NCBI RefSeq assembly: GCF_003952185.1
Contig: NZ_RXFS01000003.1
Span: 62,001-126,000, forward strand
Reading direction: 5' to 3'
DNA length: 64,000 bases
From: Variovorax sp. 679
GTDB taxonomy: Bacteria > Pseudomonadota > Gammaproteobacteria > Burkholderiales > Burkholderiaceae_C
In this document: positions 37,637 to 45,587 of the stretch, piece by piece
Numbering within the stretch: the stretch's first letter is position 1
Layout of the letters: the number at the start of each line of letters is the position of its first letter
The notes under the pieces: model-generated
What the model saw: the letters and a program-made list of their open reading frames with translations, nothing else
Database searches by the model: none
Told to the model about the DNA's origin: nothing
Translations under genes and position numbers: made by a program

Positions 37637-38536
37637 ATGCCCGTAACCCTCGAAGACAAGCTCGTGGTCGCGATCTCCTCGCGCGCCCTGTTCAACCTCG
37701 AAGAAGAAAACAAGGTCTTCGAGGCCGGGGACAACGAGGGCTACATGAAGCTGCAGCTCGACCGCATCGACGTGCCGGCCGCGCCGGGCATCGCCTACTC
37801 GCTGATCCGCAAGCTGCTGCGCTTCAACGAAGACGGCGTGCAGCGCGTCGAGGTGGTGATCCTGTCGCGCAACGACCCGGTCTCGGGCATGCGCATCTTC
37901 AAGTCGAGCGCGGCGGCCGACATCCGGCTGCAGCGCGGCGTGTTCACGCAGGGCCGCCCGCCTTTCGGCTACCTGCGCCCGCTGCGCGCGCACCTGTTCC
38001 TTTCGGTCAACGCTCAGGACGTGCGCGAGGCGCTCAACGCCGGCTTCCCGGCCGCGCGCGTGCTGGTCGAATCGGTGAAGGCCAGCGATGCATGGCCGAA
38101 CGAAGTGCGCATTGCCTTCGACGGCGACGCGGTGCTGTTCTCCGACGAGGCCGAGCGCGTGTTCCAGGCCGAGGGCCTCGACGCTTTCCAGGCGCATGAA
38201 ACCAGCAAGGCCGACCTGCCCCTGCCCGAAGGCCCGTTCAAGCCGCTGCTGATGGCATTGCACCGCCTGCAGATGGCCGGCAACGCGCAGATGCGCATCC
38301 GCACAGCGCTGGTCACCGCGCGCAGCGCCCCGGCGCACGAGCGCGCGATCCGCACGCTGATGAAGTGGAACATCCGCGTCGACGAGGCCATGTTCCTCGG
38401 CGGCCTGCCCAAGGGCGAGTTCCTGCGCGAGTTCGAGCCTGATTTCTTTTTCGACGACCAGACCGGGCACGTCGATGCGGCTTCGCGGCATGTGCCGGCG
38501 GGGCATGTGAGCAGCGGGATCAGCAACGAGTCCTGA
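37637..38536 (+). CDS. 5'-nucleotidase of the cytosolic NT5C1 type
   Basis: A 299-residue cytoplasmic protein matching the bacterial 5'-nucleotidase family related to mammalian cytosolic nucleotidase 1 (PF06189). Typical blocks are VAISSRALFNLEEEN at the start, VEVVILSRNDPVSGMRIF, VRIAFDGDAVLFSDEAE (HAD-like Asp motif), and the ending FLGGLPKGEFLREFEPDFFF. It would dephosphorylate AMP or IMP. The start at 37637 gives the standard N-terminus and avoids overlap with gspF. It follows gspF by 29 bases but has no functional tie to secretion; purine genes lie 5 kb further on. Confidence 0.85.
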   Translation: MPVTLEDKLVVAISSRALFNLEEENKVFEAGDNEGYMKLQLDRIDVPAAPGIAYSLIRKLLRFNEDGVQRVEVVILSRNDPVSGMRIFKSSAAADIRLQRGVFTQGRPPFGYLRPLRAHLFLSVNAQDVREALNAGFPAARVLVESVKASDAWPNEVRIAFDGDAVLFSDEAERVFQAEGLDAFQAHETSKADLPLPEGPFKPLLMALHRLQMAGNAQMRIRTALVTARSAPAHERAIRTLMKWNIRVDEAMFLGGLPKGEFLREFEPDFFFDDQTGHVDAASRHVPAGHVSSGISNES

Positions 38537-38613
38537 ACGCGGCGGCTGAACCTGGCATCAGGCCGCACCGCGCCCATCTTCCATGGTTTCTTGTGCCATC
38601 GCATGGCGCCGCA

Positions 38614-38664
38614 TTGTCACGCGGCCGACTTCATAGCGTCACCGCAAGTTAACAAGTCGGTCAC
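38614..38664 (+). promoter_or_regulatory. Three GTCAC motifs at 22-bp spacing, Pho-box-like
   Basis: TTGTCAC (38614), GCGTCAC (38636) and CGGTCAC (38658) recur exactly every 22 bases. PhoB sites consist of TGTCA-like units every 11 or 22 bases, and phospholipase C genes are Pho-regulated in other bacteria. The intermediate 11-bp units are poor matches, so this is a candidate only. Confidence 0.35.
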
Positions 38665-38742
38665 GGGTTCTCCCTAGTCTTGTGGCTCGGGCATGCACAC
38701 CTGTCGCACGCCCTCCAGAACGACATCACAGAGGACCAACCC

Positions 38743-38931
38743 ATGCGAGTTCCTTTCCCGCACACGGGGCTTGCGCCCGTGCTGCTCCTGGCATGCGCGC
38801 TCTCGGCCTGCGGTGGTGGTGGTGGTGGTGGTGGCGGCTTCTTCGGTGGCACGCCAGCGACCACACCGCCCCCCACGGCAACCACCCCGCCCGACACGAG
38901 TGTCAAGTCCGAGATGCGCTGCGCGCCGTGA
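38743..38931 (+). CDS. Small poly-Gly lipoprotein
   Basis: A 62-residue predicted lipoprotein: signal peptide with lipobox LSAC (Cys24), then a run of nine glycines, a Pro/Thr linker (TTPPPTATTPPDT) and the short end SVKSEMRCAP. The glycine run is encoded mainly by seven GGT repeats (38812-38832). An AGAGGA lies 8 bases before the ATG. It precedes the phospholipase C gene by 56 bases on the same strand and may be co-transcribed. It could be an anchor or chaperone, or the stub of a longer lipoprotein; no family was recognised. Confidence 0.65.
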   Translation: MRVPFPHTGLAPVLLLACALSACGGGGGGGGGFFGGTPATTPPPTATTPPDTSVKSEMRCAP

Positions 38932-38987
38932 GCGTCGCCCGACGCCGCTGACGCCACCGCCACATCGCCAGGACCCCCCACCCCACC

Positions 38988-41396
38988 ATGACTTCCCGTC
39001 GCAAATTCCTCACGGGTGCCGCCACCACCGGCCTTGCCGCCACCGCGATCAACGTCCTCCCGCCGAGCATTCGCCGCGCGCTCGCCATTCCCGCCAACAA
39101 CAAGACCGGCACCATCCAGGACATCGAGCACATCGTGATCCTCATGCAGGAGAACCGTTCGTTCGACCACTACTTCGGCACCCTCAAAGGCGTGCGCGGC
39201 TTCGGTGACCCCCGACCGATCGCGCTGCCCAACGGCAGGCCCATCTGGTATCAGCCCGACGAGTCCGGCAGCTATGTCCTGCCCTATCACCCGGGCGTCG
39301 GCGATCTGGGGTTCAAGTTCATCGACGACCTGAATCACAACTGGAACGGTGGACACCAGGCATGGAACAAGGGGCGCCACGACGCGTGGATCCCGGCCAA
39401 AGGCATCCAGACCATGGTTCACATGACGCGCGAGGACATCCCCTTCCACTACGCGCTGGCGGATGCCTTCACGATCTGCGACGGCTACCACTGCTCCCTG
39501 CTGGGCCCCACCGATCCCAATCGATACTACATGTTCAGCGGCTGTTGCGGCAACGACGGCACCGGCGGCGCCACAGGCGGCCCCGACATCTCGAACGGCG
39601 AGACGGGCAACTACAGCTGGACAACCTACCCCGAGCGACTCGAGGCGGCAAGGATCTCCTGGAAGGTCTACCAGGATATCGGGGGCGGGCTCGATGCAGG
39701 CGGGGGTTGGGGCTGGAATGGCAGCAAGCCCTACATCGGCAACTACGGCGACAACTCGTTGCTCTATTTCAAGCAATACCGTGCTGCCAAGCCGGGGGAT
39801 GCGCTGTACGACAAGGCGCGCACCGGAACCGAAATCGCCAGGAGCGGAACCCTCTTCGACCAACTCAAGGCCGACGTCGCCAACAACACGCTGCCGCAGG
39901 TGTCGTGGATCGCAGCGCCCGAAGCCTACACGGAGCATCCCAACTGGCCGGCAAACGGCGGTGCCTGGTACATCGACCATGTCCTGCAGGCGCTGACCTC
40001 CAATCCGGAGGTGTGGAGCAAGACCGCGCTGTTCGTCACCTACGACGAGGACGGCGGGTGGTTCGACCACACACCGACGCCCTTCGCGCCTTTCTCGAAC
40101 AACCAGGGCCTGTCTACGGTCAGCATCGCCAACGAGTACCACACCGACGGGCTTCCATTCGGCCTCGGTGTGCGGGTTCCGATGCTGGTGATTTCGCCCT
40201 GGTCCAAGGGTGGCTGGGTCAATTCCCAAGTGTTCGACCACACCTCGCTCGTTCGCTTCATCGAAGCCCGGTTCGGCGTCCGTGAAGACAACATCTCGCC
40301 CTGGCGTCGTGCCGTCTGCGGCGATCTGACTTCGGCGTTCGATTTCGCCGCCCCGGATTCGATGGCTGCGACGTTCCCGGCCACCATCGGCTACGAGCCG
40401 CCCACGACGAACCGCAGCTACTACACGGCGCAAGTCCCCGACGAGCAGAAGCTGCCGCGACAGGAACCCGGCCAGCGCCCCGCGCGCCCGGTCCCCTACG
40501 AATTGTTCGTGCACGGCCGCAGCGACGTTTCTGCCAGCAAGTTCTGGCTCGACTTCGGAAACACCGGCGGCGCGACCGCGGCGTTCCATGTCTACACCGG
40601 AAACGGCACGGACGGCCCATGGGTGTACACCGTCGGAACGGGGAAAAAGCTCTCCGACTACTGGAGCACCGTCGCCACGAAAGACGTCACGAAAGGCATC
40701 TACGACCTTAGCGTCTACGGCGCCAACGGCTTCCTGCGCCGGTTCGTCGGCGACATGTCGACCACGGCCGGCGTGGCCTACGCCAATCCCGAAGTGGCGG
40801 CCTGCTACGACATCACCAATCGCAACATCCGGTTGACGCTAAGGAATTCGGGCAATGCGTCGTGCCGCATGACGGTGGCCAACAGCTACGGCAGCGCAGC
40901 CTCCCGCAACTTCACCCTGGGTGCCGGTGCCAGCATCGACGACTATTGGGACCTGAGCGCGAGCGACGGTTGGTACGACCTGTCCGTCACCGCCGACATC
41001 GACGACAGCTTTCTCCGGCGCTTCGCAGGGCATGTCGAGAACGGCAAGCCGAGCAAGTCCGACCCCAAGCTGGGACTGGAGCCGCCTGCGGTGATTCCAG
41101 CGCCGCAGCGCGCGACGCTGAAGGCCCTGAAAGCCAGCATCACCAAGGGAAGCACCCTCGATTTCAGCTACAGCGTGCCGGACAAGGACGTCGACGCGAA
41201 GAACTGGATCGGTGTCTTCTCGTCATCCCTTGCGGCACCTGTATCACCCTCCCTGGCCTGGCAATACGCACCCAACGCCAAGGGCCAAATAACGATGGGG
41301 ACGGACAAGCTCAACGCCGGTACCTACAAGGCATGGTTCCTGGCCAAGGACGGCTATGGCTTTCTGGCCGGGCCCGTGGACTTCACGGTGACCTGA
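38988..41396 (+). CDS. Tat-exported phospholipase C (non-haemolytic PlcN/PlcH family)
   Basis: Hydrolyses phosphatidylcholine-type lipids outside the cytoplasm. The 802-residue protein opens with a twin-arginine leader TSRRKFLTGAATTGLAATA, then the phosphoesterase domain with ENRSFDHYFG (55-64), the predicted nucleophile Thr175 in LLGPTDPNR, VTYDEDGGWFDHTP and VRVPMLVISPWSKGGWV. Two DUF756-type C-terminal domains follow (RRF ends near residues 587 and 683), and a further beta domain of about 100 residues (ATLKALKASITKGS to the end) extends it beyond the usual 690-730. PlcH and PlcN of Pseudomonas leave by Tat then type II secretion; the gsp operon just upstream makes the same route likely. 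Confidence 0.92.
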   Translation: MTSRRKFLTGAATTGLAATAINVLPPSIRRALAIPANNKTGTIQDIEHIVILMQENRSFDHYFGTLKGVRGFGDPRPIALPNGRPIWYQPDESGSYVLPYHPGVGDLGFKFIDDLNHNWNGGHQAWNKGRHDAWIPAKGIQTMVHMTREDIPFHYALADAFTICDGYHCSLLGPTDPNRYYMFSGCCGNDGTGGATGGPDISNGETGNYSWTTYPERLEAARISWKVYQDIGGGLDAGGGWGWNGSKPYIGNYGDNSLLYFKQYRAAKPGDALYDKARTGTEIARSGTLFDQLKADVANNTLPQVSWIAAPEAYTEHPNWPANGGAWYIDHVLQALTSNPEVWSKTALFVTYDEDGGWFDHTPTPFAPFSNNQGLSTVSIANEYHTDGLPFGLGVRVPMLVISPWSKGGWVNSQVFDHTSLVRFIEARFGVREDNISPWRRAVCGDLTSAFDFAAPDSMAATFPATIGYEPPTTNRSYYTAQVPDEQKLPRQEPGQRPARPVPYELFVHGRSDVSASKFWLDFGNTGGATAAFHVYTGNGTDGPWVYTVGTGKKLSDYWSTVATKDVTKGIYDLSVYGANGFLRRFVGDMSTTAGVAYANPEVAACYDITNRNIRLTLRNSGNASCRMTVANSYGSAASRNFTLGAGASIDDYWDLSASDGWYDLSVTADIDDSFLRRFAGHVENGKPSKSDPKLGLEPPAVIPAPQRATLKALKASITKGSTLDFSYSVPDKDVDAKNWIGVFSSSLAAPVSPSLAWQYAPNAKGQITMGTDKLNAGTYKAWFLAKDGYGFLAGPVDFTVT

Positions 41397-41527
41397 CGAA
41401 GGCAACGCGCGTCGTGCATCGCATGGCAACCGGCGGGCACGACGGCCAGCGACCCGGCCATGGGCTTGCCCGACCTCTGATGCGGCATGCATGATTCGCC
41501 CCGCGCCCCGGCGGCGCGAGGGGAAAC

Positions 41528-42430
41528 ATGCACGCCAAGGTCATTCGCTATTTCGTCGAGGTGGTTCGCGCGGGCTCGATCCGCAAGGCGGCCGAGCAGC
41601 TGCATGTGGTGCCCACGGCGGTCAACCGGCAGATCCTCAACCTCGAGGAAGAGCTGGGCGCCCCGCTCTTCGAGCGCATCCACAACACGCTGAAGCTCAC
41701 GCCCGTGGGCGAGATCGTGCTGGCCCACGCGCGCGGCACGCTGCACGAGTTCGACCTGGTGCGCCAGCGCATCGAGGCCGTGCGCGGACTGCGCCAGGGC
41801 GAGGTCACGCTCGCCACCACCGCCGGCCTGGCCGACGCCTTCCTGCCGGCCGTGGTGCAGCGCTTTCGCGAGGCGCACCCCGGCATCCAGCTCAAGCTGC
41901 TCGGCCTGCCGATCGCGGCGGTGCTGCGCAGCGTGAGCGAGGGCGATGCCGACCTGGCGCTGGCCTACGACGTGCCCGGCACCGCGGGCTTTCGCACGCT
42001 GTTCGCCAGCGAGTGGCCGATCGGCGCGGTGGTGCCGCCCGGCCACCCGCTGACCGCGCATGCGACGACGGTACTGGCCGAGTGCGTCGGCTATCCGCTG
42101 ATCCTGCCGGCGCCTTCGCTGTCGATCCGGCCCATCCTCGATGCGGCCTTCGGGCTCTCTGGGATCAGCGCCTCGCCGGTGATCGAGACCACCTCCACCG
42201 CGCTCATGCGCCGGCTGGTGCGCCAGGGCGGCGGCATCACGCTGCTCAACCGGCTCGACGTCGACGAGGAGCGGCAGGAAGGCTCGCTGGTCTTCGTTCC
42301 GTTGCGCGACGCCGCGCTGCGCGCCCAGACGCTCACGCTCGAAACCCGCGCCGCACAGCCGCCGAGCCCCGCGGCCGAGCTGTTCGCGAACCACGTGGCG
42401 GCCAGCCTCGACGAGCTGCTGGCGCCCTGA
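41528..42430 (+). CDS. LysR family transcriptional regulator
   Basis: A 300-residue regulator with an N-terminal winged helix-turn-helix (RAGSIRKAAEQLHVVPTAVNRQILNLEEELG) and a periplasmic-binding-like effector domain from about residue 90. A GAGGGG lies just before the ATG. It is followed in the same direction by the purine permease and 8-oxoguanine deaminase genes, so a purine or related compound is the likely co-inducer. Unlike the classical arrangement it is not divergent from its probable targets. Confidence 0.88.
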   Translation: MHAKVIRYFVEVVRAGSIRKAAEQLHVVPTAVNRQILNLEEELGAPLFERIHNTLKLTPVGEIVLAHARGTLHEFDLVRQRIEAVRGLRQGEVTLATTAGLADAFLPAVVQRFREAHPGIQLKLLGLPIAAVLRSVSEGDADLALAYDVPGTAGFRTLFASEWPIGAVVPPGHPLTAHATTVLAECVGYPLILPAPSLSIRPILDAAFGLSGISASPVIETTSTALMRRLVRQGGGITLLNRLDVDEERQEGSLVFVPLRDAALRAQTLTLETRAAQPPSPAAELFANHVAASLDELLAP

Positions 42431-42485
42431 TTTCGCCTTCTCTACCCGTCCACTTTTTGTGCACAGGGCAGGTCATTTATTGACT

Positions 42486-42515
42486 TTGCGCGTGCGAACG
42501 CATCGCTCCTAGACT
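42486..42515 (+). promoter_or_regulatory. Possible promoter of the purine permease operon
   Basis: TTGCGC (42486-42491) and TAGACT (42510-42515) are spaced by 18 bases, 33 bases before the permease ATG. An alternative -35, TTGACT at 42480, has too long a spacer unless activated. The match is moderate. Confidence 0.35.
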
Positions 42516-42547
42516 GCCGCGCCGGTTCATCGGCAGGAAAGGTCCAC

Positions 42548-43963
42548 ATGCTTTCGAACGATAAAAAGACCCCCGCAGGAGACGGCGAAGGGGTCGACCA
42601 GAAGCTTCCCCTCGGCCGCTGCGGCGCGCTGAGCCTGCAGCACGTGCTCGTGATGTACGCGGGCACGGTGGCGGTGCCGCTCATCGTGGGCGGCGCGCTC
42701 GGCCTCTCCAAGGCCGACATCGCCTTCCTCATCAACGCCGACCTGCTGGCGGCCGGCATCGCCACGCTGGTGCAGGCCATCGGCTTCTGGCGCTTCGGCA
42801 TCCGCATGCCAGTGATGATGGGCGTGACCTTTGCGGCGGTCGGCCCGATGATCGCCATCGGCATCGATCCCTCGCTGGGCCTGCCCGCGATCTACGGCGC
42901 CACCATCGTGGCGGGCGTGTTCGGCATGCTGGTAGCGCCGCTGATGGGGCGCGTGCTGGGCGTTTTTCCTCCCCTGGTGACGGGCACGGTCATCACGCTG
43001 ATCGGCGTGTCGCTCATGGGCGTGGCCATCAACTGGGCCGCGGGCGGACAGCCCACCGCGACCCGCATGATCGACGGCGTGGCGCACGCGGTGGCCAACC
43101 CCGCCTACGGCGAGCCGGTGAACCTGGCGATCGCGGCGGCGGTGCTGCTGGTGATCATCGCGATCACGCGCTTCGGCAAGGGCCTCGTCGCCAACATCGC
43201 AGTGCTGCTGGGCATCGTCTTCGGCGTCGGCCTGTCGCTGGCGCTCGGGCGCATGCACTTCGACGGGCTGGCCGAGGCCAGCTGGGTCGCCGTGACCACG
43301 CCCTTCCACTTCGGCATGCCGCGCTTCGAGCTCACGGCCATTGCCTCGATGTGCATCGTGATGCTGATCACGCTGGTCGAATCCACCGGCATGTTCCTCG
43401 CGCTAGGCGAAATCACCGGCCGCAAGGTCGGCACCGACGCGCTCACGCGCGGCCTGCGCGCCGACGGCCTGGGCACGGTGATCGGCGGCGTGTTCAACAC
43501 CTTTCCGTACACCTCGTTCTCGCAGAACGTGGGGCTGGTGACGGTGACCGGCGTGCGCTCGCGCTACGTGGCGGCCGGTGGCGGCGTGCTGCTCATCGCG
43601 CTCGCGCTCTTCCCGAAGATCGCGCACGTCGTGGCCTCGGTGCCGCAGTTCGTGCTGGGCGGTGCGGGCATCGTGATGTTCGGCATGGTGGCGGCCACGG
43701 GCGTGCGCATCCTCGGCGAGATCGACCATTCGCAGAACCGCCACGCGCTGTACGTGATCGCGATCTCCATCGGCCTGGGGCTGATCCCCACGCTGTCGCC
43801 GAACTTCTTCCAGCACTTTCCGGCATGGACGCATCCGCTGACGCACAGCGGCATCGTGCTGGGCACCTGCGCAGCGGTGCTGCTCAATCTTTTCTACAAC
43901 GGCGTGCTGTCGAGGGAGCGATCCTTCACACTGGCGGCGCGCACCTCGCATGGGACCGAATGA
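42548..43963 (+). CDS. NCS2 family purine (xanthine/urate-type) permease
   Basis: A 471-residue inner-membrane proton symporter with about 14 spans. It has the family's GRCGALSLQHVLVMYAGTVAVPL with the key QH pair, FPPLVTGTVITLIGVSL, LVESTGMFLALGEITGRKV (substrate-binding Glu in the VES block), and FSQNVGLVTVTGVRSRYV. These features fit UacT/XanQ-type transporters for urate, xanthine or related purines. AGGAAAGG lies before the ATG. The next gene, an 8-oxoguanine deaminase, starts 4 bases after its stop. Confidence 0.9.
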   Translation: MLSNDKKTPAGDGEGVDQKLPLGRCGALSLQHVLVMYAGTVAVPLIVGGALGLSKADIAFLINADLLAAGIATLVQAIGFWRFGIRMPVMMGVTFAAVGPMIAIGIDPSLGLPAIYGATIVAGVFGMLVAPLMGRVLGVFPPLVTGTVITLIGVSLMGVAINWAAGGQPTATRMIDGVAHAVANPAYGEPVNLAIAAAVLLVIIAITRFGKGLVANIAVLLGIVFGVGLSLALGRMHFDGLAEASWVAVTTPFHFGMPRFELTAIASMCIVMLITLVESTGMFLALGEITGRKVGTDALTRGLRADGLGTVIGGVFNTFPYTSFSQNVGLVTVTGVRSRYVAAGGGVLLIALALFPKIAHVVASVPQFVLGGAGIVMFGMVAATGVRILGEIDHSQNRHALYVIAISIGLGLIPTLSPNFFQHFPAWTHPLTHSGIVLGTCAAVLLNLFYNGVLSRERSFTLAARTSHGTE

Positions 43964-43967
43964 CATC

Positions 43968-45401
43968 ATGAACACATCCACCATCGCCTCCTCCTCGTCA
44001 CCGCATCCGCTGCGCATCGTCCGGCATGCCGACGTGCTGGTCACCATGGACGCCGTGCGGCGCGAGATCCCGGATGGCGCGGTGGTGATGGAGGGGCCAG
44101 CAATCGCCTGGGTCGGCGAGACCGCGCAGTTGCCGGCGGTGTACCTCGAAGCCCTGCGCGAAGGCCGCGCCGAAGCCATCGACATGCACGGCCACGTGGT
44201 GATGCCCGGCCTGGTCAACACGCACCACCACATGTACCAGAGCCTCACGCGCGCGGTGCCCGAGGCGCAGGACGCCGAACTCTTCGGCTGGCTCACCAAC
44301 CTCTACCTGCTGTGGGCGCGGCTCACGCCCGAGATGATCCGCGTGTCCACGCAGACCGCGATGGCCGAGCTGATGCTCTCGGGCTGCACCACCACCAGCG
44401 ACCATCTCTACCTGTTTCCCAACGGCTCGCGGCTCGACGATTCGATCGAGGCGGCTGACGCCATGGGCATGCGCTTCCACGCAGCGCGCGGCAGCATGAG
44501 CGTGGGCCGTAGCGCCGGCGGCCTGCCGCCCGACAAGGTGGTGGAGACCGAGGAAGCGATCCTGCGCGACAGCGAACGGCTCATCGACCGCTGGCACGAC
44601 GCCTCGCGCCATTCCATGCGCCGCATCGTGCTCGCGCCATGCTCGCCCTTCTCGGTGTCGCGCGACCTGATGCGCCTGTCGGCCGAACTCGCGCGCGAGC
44701 GCGGCGTGTCGCTGCACACGCACCTGGCCGAGAACGACAACGACGTGGCCTATTCGCGCGAGAAGTTCGGCATGACGCCGGCCGAGTACGCCGAAGACCT
44801 CGGCTGGGTCGGCCGCGACGTGTGGCACGCGCACTGCGTGAAGCTCGACGAGGCCGGCATCGCGCTCTTCGGCCGCACCGGCACCGGCGTTGCGCACTGC
44901 CCCTGTTCCAACATGCGACTGGCTTCGGGCATCGCACCCATCGGCGCGATGCGCCGCGCGGGCGTGCCGGTGGGGCTGGGCGTGGACGGCAGCGCGTCGA
45001 ACGACGGCGCGCACATGCTGGGCGAGGCGCGGCAGGCCATGCTGCTGCAGCGCGTGGGTTACGGCCCGGCCGCGATGACGGCGCGCGAGGCGCTGGAGAT
45101 CGCCACGCTGGGCGGCGCACGCGTGCTGGGCCGCGACGACATCGGCGCCATCGCCCCCGGCATGTCGGCCGACATCGTGGCCTTCGACATGCGCGGCGTC
45201 GCCCACGCGGGCGCTGGGCACGACCCGGTGGCGGCGCTGGTGTTCTGCACGCCGGCCTCGGTGTCGCTGAGCGTGATCGGCGGCACGGTCCGCATCCGCG
45301 ATGGCGAATTCACCGGGCTCGAGCTGCCGCCGCTGCTGGCAAGGCACCGCGACCTGGCGCGCACGCTGTACGAAGCCGCGCGGCACCCGCACACTGCCTG
45401 A
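43968..45401 (+). CDS. 8-oxoguanine deaminase
   Basis: A 477-residue amidohydrolase that converts 8-oxoguanine to uric acid. Metal ligands are the HxH in NTHHHMYQSLTRA (His86, His88), a His in SLHTHLAEND, a His in VWHAHCVKLD and an Asp in GLGVDGSASNDG. The family is split from guanine deaminases and hydroxyatrazine hydrolases; SLTRAVPEAQDAELFGWL and the GVDGSASND block suit 8-oxoguanine deaminase best, though a related aminohydrolase role is possible. Coupling to an NCS2 permease suggests scavenging of purine bases. ATG 43968 is preferred to one inside the permease gene. Confidence 0.82.
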   Translation: MNTSTIASSSSPHPLRIVRHADVLVTMDAVRREIPDGAVVMEGPAIAWVGETAQLPAVYLEALREGRAEAIDMHGHVVMPGLVNTHHHMYQSLTRAVPEAQDAELFGWLTNLYLLWARLTPEMIRVSTQTAMAELMLSGCTTTSDHLYLFPNGSRLDDSIEAADAMGMRFHAARGSMSVGRSAGGLPPDKVVETEEAILRDSERLIDRWHDASRHSMRRIVLAPCSPFSVSRDLMRLSAELARERGVSLHTHLAENDNDVAYSREKFGMTPAEYAEDLGWVGRDVWHAHCVKLDEAGIALFGRTGTGVAHCPCSNMRLASGIAPIGAMRRAGVPVGLGVDGSASNDGAHMLGEARQAMLLQRVGYGPAAMTAREALEIATLGGARVLGRDDIGAIAPGMSADIVAFDMRGVAHAGAGHDPVAALVFCTPASVSLSVIGGTVRIRDGEFTGLELPPLLARHRDLARTLYEAARHPHTA

Positions 45402-45587
45402 CCCCGGCCTGACTTGCTTCCAAGTTTTCGGCAGCTCCGGCTGTGCACCTTCGAGGTAGGCAGCAACCCTGATTGCCAACGCCGGAGCCCCTCCGCAGAA
45501 TCCGGCCACAAATAGAACGAGCGTTCGATTTTGTGGCTGACCACCCCGTCGGCCTTCCCAAGATTCACAACGACAGGGAACTCCCCG

